15,034 nt of DNA from an uncultured bacterium (GTDB lineage: Bacteria; Bacteroidota; Bacteroidia; Chitinophagales; Chitinophagaceae): NCBI GenBank assembly GCA_903957405.1, contig CAJBPC010000318.1, positions 1 through 15,034 on the forward strand. The letters are read 5' to 3'. The notes under the pieces were generated by a model. It was not told where the DNA came from. It saw only the letters and a list, made by a program, of their open reading frames with translations, and made no database searches. Made by a program: the position numbers and the translations under genes. Of this stretch, positions 8,097 to 15,034 are shown piece after piece (position 1 is the first letter of the stretch; each line of letters opens with the position of its first letter).

Positions 8097-10976
8097 ATGA
8101 CCCGATCGTATAAACAGCGCGCCGCGCGACTTCTGGCATCCCTGGCGTTTTGCTCCGTGATGCTGACTGCAACGGAGGCTTCGGCACAGTACCGTCAGAA
8201 TTTCGGACTCACCCGCCGCCAGCCTGACTCCACGCTGCCAAAGGGAAAGGCCGCCTTCGATGTGCCAGTGCGAAAGGCCAAGACCATTGTGCCCGCGACA
8301 CCTGTTGCGATCTCAGAAGGGAACTATCTGCTCCATAAGGGATGGGAGATGGCCGATGCGGTGACCGCACTGAGCGGGGGAACATCGCTGCTGCAGGAAG
8401 GGTATTCCACGACTGGCTGGTACAATGCCACCGTGCCGGGAACGGTACTTGCCACCCTGGTCGACGAAGGCGTGTATCCAGACCCGTATATGGGACTGAA
8501 CAACATGGCCATCCCCGACACCTTGTGCCGGCAGGACTGGTGGTACCGCATCGCCTTTGCATCGCCCGAACCGGTTGCCGGGAAAAAAGCCTGGCTGCAT
8601 TTCGACGGGATCAACTACAAAGCCATTTTCTTCCTGAACGGGAAATTGCTCGGCCAAACGGAAGGCGCCTTCATCCGCACGAAATTCGATGTGACGGATC
8701 ATCTGAAACCGAACGGTAAGAACATACTCGCCGTTCATATCCTGCCACCCCCAAACCCCGGTATCCCGCATGAGCAGTCCTTTCTCTCAGGCATGGGCCC
8801 CAACGGCGGGCAGCTTGCACTCGACGGCCCGACATTCATATCCTCCGAGGGATGGGATTGGGTTCCGGGGATACGCGACCGCAACATCGGCATTTGGCAG
8901 GATGTGCGGCTTCGGTACACAGGCGCCGTGACGATCAGCGACCCGCAGGTCATAACGGATCTCCCATTGCCCGATACCACGAAGGCCTCCGTGACCATTC
9001 ATGTCGGATTGCAGAACCACACGGCACAGCCGCAGACAGTCGTCGTCAAGGCATCCATGATGATGATCGGCATGGAGCAGACCATTCAACTCGCGGCAAA
9101 TGAAATGCGCACGGTCTCCTTTTCTCCAGCAAGCCACCCTGCGCTCGTTATCCCGAACCCGAAGCTATGGTGGCCCAACGGTTACGGCAATCCTTCCCTA
9201 CATGATCTTCGGTTATCCATTACCGATATCAACGGCGGGGCGATGGACAGCCACAAGCTCCGCTTCGGCATCCGGGAGTTCTCCTATGAACTCATGGTCG
9301 ATGCGCCACATCGTCAGGGCTGGCGGATAGAGTATAATCCCACCGACGCGAAGTCTGCCCAGCCGCCATTCGACAATGTGAAGGGAAGGGATTTCGGGAA
9401 CAGGATCTTCATACCATCCCTTCGTCAGGGGGTTGACACGACGATGTTCCTTTCCCTGCCGGAAAGCCGGAATCCATTTCTTGTCATGAAGGTCAATGGC
9501 AAGAGGATCTTCTGCCGTGGCGGGAATTGGGGGATGGATGACGGCATGAAGAAGGTCACCCGGGAGAAGCTGGAACCGTATTTCCAGTTGCACAAGCATG
9601 CGAATTACAACATGATCCGCAACTGGACCGGCGAGAGCACGGAGTCGATGTTCTTCGACCTGGCGGATGAGTACGGCATGCTCGTGTGGAATGATTTCTG
9701 GACATCCACCGAAGGGTACAACCTCAACCCCCTCAACCAGCACCTGTTCCTCGCCAATACGCTGGATGCCATCCGCAGATTCCGGAACCATGCATCGATC
9801 GCGCTCTGGTGTCCGCGCAATGAAGGCTATGCTCCCGCCGGCATCGAGGATGAGCTCTACGAACAGTTGATGAAAGAGGATGGGACCCGCCACTATATCG
9901 GGAATTCCCGCGAGATCAATCTGCGGCAGAGCGGTGACTGGCATTACATCGAGGATCCATCGCTGTACTACACGAAATATGCCGAAGGCTTCAGTACGGA
10001 GATCGGTACATTCTCGGTGCCTGTCGCTTCTTCCATCCGGAAGTTCATCAAGCCGGAGGACCAGTGGCCCATCAATGATGTGTGGCATTATCACGATCTG
10101 CACAGCAACAATCAAAATCTCCCCGGCTACCTAAGAGCCGTTGACAGTCTTTATGGCAAGCCTTCGGGGCTGGATGACTTCTCAAAGAAAGTGCAGCTCG
10201 TGAATTATGAAAGTCATCGTGCCATCTTTGAAGCATGGAACAATAAGATGTGGGAGAACGGCAGTGGTGTCCTCCTGTGGATGACGCATCCCGCCTGGCC
10301 CAGCATGATCTGGCAGACGTATTCCTGGGATGGGGAGACGCATGGTTCATTCTTCGGTGCGAAGAAAGCCTGCGAGCCCGTTCACATCCAGCTCAACCGC
10401 CACGATGGCAAGATGGTGCTGGTGAATACGACGATATTGCCTTACAATGATCTCAAAGTGATCTATTCGATCCATGGCATCGATGGACGCACCGTGCATT
10501 CCTCCAGTGTATCGAAGATCGCCCTCCCGGCGAATGATAAGCTCGTCATGGCAGCGCCTGTCACAGGCGGGATAACGCTTCCGGAGACCTATCTCGTCAG
10601 GCTTCAGCTTACGGATGCAAAAGGAAAAGGGATCTCTGTCAATGAATACTGGAAGACCTCCGGTGCGAACAAGGATTTTCATTCCTTCAACGATCTGCCC
10701 GAGCAGCCGCTGACGGTGAAGAAAGTGGCCGCCAGGGATGGCAGATATGTTTTGCGCGTAACGAATCCGGGCAAGCAGCCTGTCGTGGGTATCAGGCTCA
10801 ACATGACCGATGCCGAGGGCAACATCCTGCTGCCTGCATTCTTCAGCGATGGCTATTTCACGCTGATGCCCGGCGAACATCGTGATATCGACGCCGGCCC
10901 GCGGACTACTGCCGCTTCCGTCAGGGTGCGGACGGAAGGCTATAACAGCGGTGTGATCCTACATAAAGCAGACTGA
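8097..10976 (+). CDS. Glycoside hydrolase family 2 enzyme (exo-beta-glucosaminidase/mannosidase-like)
   Basis: A retaining exo-hydrolase removing terminal beta-linked sugars. The 959 residues hold a signal peptide (ASA|Q31), a ~50-residue linker, a jelly-roll domain (about 75-275, with GWDWVPGIRDRNIGIWQDV at 252-270), an Ig-like domain (about 280-400), the TIM barrel (about 455-750) and C-terminal Ig-like domains to the end. Barrel landmarks are GGNW at 475-478, WNDFW at 531-535, the acid/base in RNEG (Glu576) and the nucleophile in FSTEIG (Glu635). The overall plan and the GGNWGMDDGM and NYESHR segments resemble the exo-beta-D-glucosaminidase/endo-beta-mannosidase branch rather than LacZ, but the acid/base motif is a standard Asn-Glu. 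Galactosidase, mannosidase and glucosaminidase activities all remain possible. The start is preceded by an A/T-rich leader also found before the 4262 gene. Confidence 0.88.
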   Translation: MTRSYKQRAARLLASLAFCSVMLTATEASAQYRQNFGLTRRQPDSTLPKGKAAFDVPVRKAKTIVPATPVAISEGNYLLHKGWEMADAVTALSGGTSLLQEGYSTTGWYNATVPGTVLATLVDEGVYPDPYMGLNNMAIPDTLCRQDWWYRIAFASPEPVAGKKAWLHFDGINYKAIFFLNGKLLGQTEGAFIRTKFDVTDHLKPNGKNILAVHILPPPNPGIPHEQSFLSGMGPNGGQLALDGPTFISSEGWDWVPGIRDRNIGIWQDVRLRYTGAVTISDPQVITDLPLPDTTKASVTIHVGLQNHTAQPQTVVVKASMMMIGMEQTIQLAANEMRTVSFSPASHPALVIPNPKLWWPNGYGNPSLHDLRLSITDINGGAMDSHKLRFGIREFSYELMVDAPHRQGWRIEYNPTDAKSAQPPFDNVKGRDFGNRIFIPSLRQGVDTTMFLSLPESRNPFLVMKVNGKRIFCRGGNWGMDDGMKKVTREKLEPYFQLHKHANYNMIRNWTGESTESMFFDLADEYGMLVWNDFWTSTEGYNLNPLNQHLFLANTLDAIRRFRNHASIALWCPRNEGYAPAGIEDELYEQLMKEDGTRHYIGNSREINLRQSGDWHYIEDPSLYYTKYAEGFSTEIGTFSVPVASSIRKFIKPEDQWPINDVWHYHDLHSNNQNLPGYLRAVDSLYGKPSGLDDFSKKVQLVNYESHRAIFEAWNNKMWENGSGVLLWMTHPAWPSMIWQTYSWDGETHGSFFGAKKACEPVHIQLNRHDGKMVLVNTTILPYNDLKVIYSIHGIDGRTVHSSSVSKIALPANDKLVMAAPVTGGITLPETYLVRLQLTDAKGKGISVNEYWKTSGANKDFHSFNDLPEQPLTVKKVAARDGRYVLRVTNPGKQPVVGIRLNMTDAEGNILLPAFFSDGYFTLMPGEHRDIDAGPRTTAASVRVRTEGYNSGVILHKAD

Positions 10977-10982
10977 TCCGAC

Positions 10983-12266
10983 ATGAAGCAACTATTGTTC
11001 GCAATCATCCTCATGCTGCCGGTAAGGCAGGCGTCTGCGCAGCCGACCGAGCAACTCGTGCGCGTATCCGTGGTGCCCGATGCCGACAACTGGCAGCGCA
11101 AGGTCGGGGAACCCACGCGTTTTCTTATCACCGTGATGAGGGACGGCTCTCCGATGCGGAACGCACGCATCGCCTATCAGGTGGGTCCGGAGCGGATGAA
11201 ACCGATGCAGACCGACACCATCATGCTGACCGACGGGCGGTTCACCACTTCCGGTCATTCGATGCAGGTGCCCGGCTTTCTTCGTTGTGCCGTGACCGTT
11301 ATGTTCGGGGGCAAGGCGTATCGCGGACTGGCGACGGTGGGCTACGATATCGCGGGGATCCGACCGACAGTGACCAGGCCCGCTGATTTTGCGGATTTCT
11401 GGAATGGCGTAAAACGGGATCTGGCATCCGTCCCATTGGATGCAAGGCTCACGCTCCTGCCGGAGAAGGGGTCGGGATCGACGAACGTCTATCATGTCAA
11501 TCTGCAGAACCTCGGGAATGCCCGCCTCTACGGCATGCTGTGCGTACCCAAGAAGCCGGGCAGGTACCCGGCAGTCCTTCAGGTACCGGGTGCAGGGATA
11601 CGGCCGTATCTTCCCGATCTGGAACTGGCGGACCGGGGAGTGATCGTTTTCACCATCGGCATACACGGGATCCCTGTGAACATGGAGCCGTCGGTGTACC
11701 GCGACCTCGAGGCGGGACCGCTCAAAGGGTATTTCTTTTTCAATAACTACGATCCCGATAAATTTTATTACAAGCGGGTATATGCCGGATGCATCCGTGC
11801 CGTGGACTTCATCCAGGAGCTTCCCGAATACGACGGGGAGCACCTCGCCGTCAGCGGTAACAGCCAGGGGGGGATGCTGAGCATCGTCACCGCTGCGTTG
11901 GACAAAAGGGTTAAATGCCTCGCTGCGATCCACCCCGCTTTCTGTGATCTGACCGGGTATTTTTCAGGAAGGGCCGGTGGATGGCCGCATGTTTTTGCGG
12001 AGAGCAATGTTTGGTACAGCGATCTTCCTGCGATCCGGAGGACCATGCCGTATTATGATGTCGTGAATTTTGCGAAGGCGCTGACCGTCCCGGGTTGGTA
12101 TACATGGGGGTTCAACGACGAGACCTGTCCGCCCACATCGATGCATGCCGCTTACAATGCGATCACCGCGCCGAAGGAGATGGCATTGTATCCCGAGACC
12201 GGGCATTGGTTCTATCCGGAGCAGAGGGCGCGGATGAATGCGTGGTTGCTGGAGCATTTGAAGTGA
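10983..12266 (+). CDS. AXE1/CE7-type carbohydrate esterase, divergent, with N-terminal beta domain
   Basis: An alpha/beta-hydrolase expected to remove acetyl or other acyl groups from sugars. The 427-residue product has a short signal peptide (ASA|Q20), then about 100 residues of probable Ig-like beta domain (20-125), then the AXE1 domain, which opens with RPADFADFW at 132-140, typical of CE7. The catalytic triad is visible: Ser294 in GNSQGG, Asp379 in GFNDETCPP and His408 in ETGHW. It is longer than the roughly 320 residues of classical CE7 enzymes because of the extra N-terminal domain. The RGQ motif of classical members is not seen; GIHGIPV occupies what seems to be that place, so this may be a separate subgroup with another ester target. 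It starts 6 bases after the GH2 stop, hence same operon. The fold is certain; the substrate is not. Confidence 0.85.
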   Translation: MKQLLFAIILMLPVRQASAQPTEQLVRVSVVPDADNWQRKVGEPTRFLITVMRDGSPMRNARIAYQVGPERMKPMQTDTIMLTDGRFTTSGHSMQVPGFLRCAVTVMFGGKAYRGLATVGYDIAGIRPTVTRPADFADFWNGVKRDLASVPLDARLTLLPEKGSGSTNVYHVNLQNLGNARLYGMLCVPKKPGRYPAVLQVPGAGIRPYLPDLELADRGVIVFTIGIHGIPVNMEPSVYRDLEAGPLKGYFFFNNYDPDKFYYKRVYAGCIRAVDFIQELPEYDGEHLAVSGNSQGGMLSIVTAALDKRVKCLAAIHPAFCDLTGYFSGRAGGWPHVFAESNVWYSDLPAIRRTMPYYDVVNFAKALTVPGWYTWGFNDETCPPTSMHAAYNAITAPKEMALYPETGHWFYPEQRARMNAWLLEHLK

Positions 12267-12312
12267 ATTTTTCCGGTTTTTTTGATCCGCAGGACTTAAT
12301 TTAGTTGCAGAT

Positions 12313-13449
12313 ATGAAACAGACGATACAGATCTTTTTGCTCCAGTTATTGATATCAGCGGCATCCGCACAGACGTCGACCAAGGGACGTTTTTATATTG
12401 TCAATCCCGGCCCTACGGCGATGAAGGAGACGGTTGTCAGCCTCGCTTGGTCTGATTTCTCGAAACATTTCAACATCACCGATACGAACAATTTCCGCAT
12501 CGTGGAGGTGAAGAAGAACATGGAAGTGCCGGTGCAGTTGGAGTACATGGGCGGCAAGGATGTACTGCATGTGCTCATACAGGCGGATGTTCCGGCTGGT
12601 GACAGCGTGGCGTTCCGTGTCGATAAGTCGCGCCGTTCGCCGGTAAAAGCGCGTACCTATGGCCGTTATGTGCCAGAGCGCAAGGATGACTTCGCGTGGG
12701 AGAACGACCGCATCGCATTCCGCGCCTATGGCAAGGCGTTGCAGTCTGCAAAGGACAACGCCCATGGCCTGGATGTATGGGTGAAAAGGTCGAAAGAGAT
12801 GGTCATCAATGAGCGATACCGTAGAAATGATTACCATGAGGATCGCGGTAACGGATTGGACTACTACCATGTCGGTTTCACGATGGGCGCGGGCAACATC
12901 GCGCCATACTGGAATGATTCTGTTTGGTACCCCGGCAATTACAGTCGGTGGGAGATGCTGGACAACGGCCCATTGCGCACGAGTTTCCGATTGACATACG
13001 ATCCCGTGGTGCTGAACGGGTACACGGTACGGTCTATGAAGACGATCACCCTGGATGCCGGTACTTACATGAACCGCATCACCGTGCAATACGATATCGA
13101 CGGACTCGACTCCATTCCCGTCGCCGTGGGCATCATCACCCGCAAGGAGCCCGGCATCACCATGACGAATGAGCAGAAAGGCGTCATCACCTACTGGGAG
13201 CCTGCGCATCCCAAGTTCGGCACCACCGGTGTGGCTGTCGTTGCATCCGGTGCGAACAAGGTAAGGCATACGCCCTTGCAGATGCTTCTGGGCATGAAGA
13301 TCCCCGTCTCGAAGCCATTCACGTACTTCGCAGGGGCCTGTTGGGACAGGGAGGGTGTGATCACGGATGACATCAAGTGGAACGACTGGGTGCGCGAATA
13401 CGCAGGTTTGCAACAGGAGTCGTCCACGCCCCGCGTACGGTATCGCTGA
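12313..13449 (+). CDS. DUF4861 secreted protein of carbohydrate-utilization loci
   Basis: This 378-residue protein has a signal peptide (SAASA|Q20) and then one large, probably all-beta domain. Segments such as FAWENDRIAFRAYG (about 123-136), DYYHVGFTMGAG and the closing FTYFAGACWDREG with a following WNDWVREY are what I associate with DUF4861, a family often found next to polysaccharide lyases and unsaturated glucuronyl hydrolases in Bacteroidota. The conserved charged and aromatic residues suggest a sugar-acting enzyme, but I cannot assign a reaction. It follows the esterase by 46 bases containing a T-rich stretch but no convincing terminator or promoter, so it is probably the last gene of the PUL operon. 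The length is normal for the family and the end appears intact. The family call is fairly confident; function is open. Confidence 0.8.
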   Translation: MKQTIQIFLLQLLISAASAQTSTKGRFYIVNPGPTAMKETVVSLAWSDFSKHFNITDTNNFRIVEVKKNMEVPVQLEYMGGKDVLHVLIQADVPAGDSVAFRVDKSRRSPVKARTYGRYVPERKDDFAWENDRIAFRAYGKALQSAKDNAHGLDVWVKRSKEMVINERYRRNDYHEDRGNGLDYYHVGFTMGAGNIAPYWNDSVWYPGNYSRWEMLDNGPLRTSFRLTYDPVVLNGYTVRSMKTITLDAGTYMNRITVQYDIDGLDSIPVAVGIITRKEPGITMTNEQKGVITYWEPAHPKFGTTGVAVVASGANKVRHTPLQMLLGMKIPVSKPFTYFAGACWDREGVITDDIKWNDWVREYAGLQQESSTPRVRYR

Positions 13450-13522
13450 ATGTTGGGATGACCTGTGTGGGGTCTTGGCGGGCGGTCTTGCCTGCAAAGA
13501 ATCTTAAGTTCCGATTTCCCTT

Positions 13523-13530
13523 TACTTTTG
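13523..13530 (+). promoter_or_regulatory. Bacteroidota -7 promoter element (TAnnTTTG) for mnmE
   Basis: TACTTTTG at 13523-13530 matches the Bacteroidota sigma -7 consensus TAnnTTTG exactly. It ends 3 bases before the mnmE ATG at 13534, so transcription would begin at or near the start codon, giving a leaderless or very short-leader mRNA. No TTG lies at the usual ~19-base spacing upstream, so the -33 box is weak or absent. Confidence 0.6.
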
Positions 13531-13533
13531 TAC

Positions 13534-14913
13534 ATGTCCAATGCATATACGTCTTGGGATGACACCATTGTTGCGCTGGCTACCGCGCATGGGGTGTCTG
13601 CCATCGCCTTGGTGCGCCTGAGCGGTACAAGGGCGCTTGAGATCGTCGGGGGGATGTTCCCATCAAAGGATCTCCGGTTGGTACCCGCCAATACCCTCCA
13701 TGTCGGCTATCTGCGGGATGGCGATGTGGTGCTTGATGAAGTCGTCGTATCGATCTTCAAAGGGCCCCGTTCTTATACCGGAGAGGATATCGTGGAGATC
13801 TCCTGTCATGGTTCCCCATATATCGCGGAGCGCATCATCAGCAGTTGCATCACGCATGGTGCGCGGCTTGCGCATGCGGGAGAGTTCACGCAGCGTGCAT
13901 TCCTGAAGGGCAAGCTAGACCTTACGCAGGCGGAGGCTGTGGCGGACCTCATCGCATCCACGTCGGCGGCTGCGCATCGGACGGCGCTGCACAATATAAG
14001 GGGAGGATTTTCCGCGGTGTTGCGTGACCTGCGCGAGGAACTTATCCGGTTCTCCGCACTCATTGAATTGGAACTCGACTTCTCGCAAGAGGATGTCGAG
14101 TTCGCCGACAGGGCCCAGCTCCGGTCTCTTATTTTTCGCATAGGCGAGACTGTTAGTGGTTTGTTAGATTCCTTTCGTTTGGGGAATGTCATCCGCAACG
14201 GCGTGGGTATTGCGATCATCGGCAAGCCCAATGCCGGGAAGTCTACCCTGCTCAACACGTTGTTGAACGAGAACCGTGCGATCGTGAGCGAGATCGCCGG
14301 CACCACGCGCGACACCATCGAGGAGGTGTTGAACATCGACGGCATTCTTTTTCGTCTGATCGATACTGCGGGTATCCGTGATAGTGAGGATGCCATCGAG
14401 GCGATCGGCGTGGAGCGCAGCATGGAGAAGATGCGTACGGCGGATATCGTGTTGTATATGTTCGATGTCGGTACGGAGACTGCAGGCGAGGTGGAGGCAG
14501 CGGTGCATCGGCTGCAGGAGATCAATCCATCGTATTTGTTGATCGGCAGCAAGAGTGATCTTTTTTCAGAGGCGGAATTGTCTGAGAAGTTCCAGGGTAT
14601 GGATCTTTTGTATCTGTCTGCACGCACGCATCATCACATCGAAGTTTTGAAGCAGCGGATGGTCGACCAGGTACTGCAGGGCACGGTCGGCGGAGAGAGC
14701 GTGATCGTCACGAATGCGCGGCATTACGCTTCGTTACAGCAGGTGTCGGGTTCGTTGGAGGACATACGCAAGGGGATGGAAGACGCTGTGCCGGGTGATC
14801 TGCTGGCGTTGGATATCAGAAGGTGCCTGCATTATTTGGGAGAGATCACGGGGGAGGTCACGAATGAGGATCAGCTGGATTATATTTTTAGTAAGTTTTG
14901 TATCGGAAAGTAA
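13534..14913 (+). CDS. mnmE: tRNA uridine-5-carboxymethylaminomethyl modification GTPase MnmE
   Basis: MnmE, with MnmG, modifies the wobble uridine (cmnm5U34) of certain tRNAs in the cytoplasm. The 459-residue product has the whole family plan: an N-terminal formyl-THF-binding domain starting WDDTIVALATAHG with GEFTQRAFLKGKLDLTQAEA, a helical domain, a G domain with G1 GKPNAGKS (230-237), G2 GTTRDT (256-261) and G3 DTAG (277-280), and the C-terminal FCIGK with Cys456. The G4 motif reads SKSD (339-342), where NKxD is usual. Length is normal (about 450-460). The frame is open back to 13465, but ATG 13534 gives the standard N-terminus, and the promoter element at 13523-13530 sits just before it. 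It is a housekeeping gene, marks the end of the PUL and is likely transcribed separately. Confidence 0.97.
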   Translation: MSNAYTSWDDTIVALATAHGVSAIALVRLSGTRALEIVGGMFPSKDLRLVPANTLHVGYLRDGDVVLDEVVVSIFKGPRSYTGEDIVEISCHGSPYIAERIISSCITHGARLAHAGEFTQRAFLKGKLDLTQAEAVADLIASTSAAAHRTALHNIRGGFSAVLRDLREELIRFSALIELELDFSQEDVEFADRAQLRSLIFRIGETVSGLLDSFRLGNVIRNGVGIAIIGKPNAGKSTLLNTLLNENRAIVSEIAGTTRDTIEEVLNIDGILFRLIDTAGIRDSEDAIEAIGVERSMEKMRTADIVLYMFDVGTETAGEVEAAVHRLQEINPSYLLIGSKSDLFSEAELSEKFQGMDLLYLSARTHHHIEVLKQRMVDQVLQGTVGGESVIVTNARHYASLQQVSGSLEDIRKGMEDAVPGDLLALDIRRCLHYLGEITGEVTNEDQLDYIFSKFCIGK

Positions 14914-15034
14914 ACGCCGATAGTCAACGATAAAATAACAAATGATAAAGAAATCTCGGCTCTTTGTTCATTCAAGCGGGTAGCGCAGTACCGATTGATT
15001 TATGAAAAGTCGATTTTTCCTGTAAGCAGACATA

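Noticed and set aside
12281..12304. Promoter-like TTTG ... TAATTTAG before the DUF4861 gene
   Set aside because: Spacing is about 12 bases instead of about 19, the -7 box has a mismatch, and it lies only 8 bases from the start codon.
13478..13495. Hairpin gcgggc/gcctgc between DUF4861 and mnmE as a terminator
   Set aside because: The stem is only 6 bp with a G-T pair and has no T run after it.
12355..13497. Long minus-strand open frame (about 380 codons) opposite the DUF4861 gene
   Set aside because: His/Arg/Val-rich translation without motifs; the + strand protein has a signal peptide and a family match.
13465..13533. N-terminal extension of MnmE to ATG 13465
   Set aside because: The extra 23 residues are not part of the family, and the promoter element lies inside them.
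14914..15034. Possible small gene, tRNA or terminator after mnmE
   Set aside because: No cloverleaf, no convincing start with a long frame and no GC-rich hairpin with T run; I see nothing supportable here.

Overview
The window looks like Bacteroidota chromosome. It starts in a SusD-family gene, every secreted product has an A-x-A|Q type signal peptide end, and a TAnnTTTG-type promoter element sits before the last gene. The moderately high G+C and the gene style suggest a Chitinophagaceae- or Sphingobacteriales-like soil or aquatic organism, but this taxonomic guess is weak. All ten genes I support are on the + strand. I found no RNA genes, insertion sequences or CRISPR arrays.

Layout. Positions 1-1128 are the end of the outer-membrane uptake part of a polysaccharide utilization locus (PUL): the C-terminal part of a SusD-like glycan-binding lipoprotein, then a DUF3823-type lipoprotein. 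A rho-independent terminator or attenuator follows at 1191-1218. Positions 1248-13449 hold seven secreted proteins in one direction: an unassigned clan GH-A-like glycoside hydrolase, an S1 sulfatase, a protein of unknown function with many DxDxDG calcium-type loops, a heparinase II/III-type polysaccharide lyase, a GH2 enzyme of the exo-beta-glucosaminidase/mannosidase type, a divergent CE7-type (AXE1) esterase and a DUF4861 protein. The PUL ends there. The housekeeping tRNA-modification GTPase gene mnmE (13534-14913) follows with its own likely promoter. The last 121 bases hold no gene I can recognise.

How they may work together (inference). SusCD and DUF3823 would capture a complex acidic glycan at the cell surface. 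The sulfatase and the esterase would remove sulfate and acyl groups. The GH-A-like enzyme and the heparinase-type lyase would cut the backbone, and GH2 would trim non-reducing-end sugars. DUF4861 and the calcium-loop protein would have accessory or so far unassigned catalytic roles. The mix of sulfatase, uronate-type lyase and esterase points to a sulfated, uronic-acid-containing, esterified polysaccharide, but the sequence does not identify it. The most novel item is the DxDxDG protein at 4262-6085, followed by the GH-A-like enzyme at 1248-2507.
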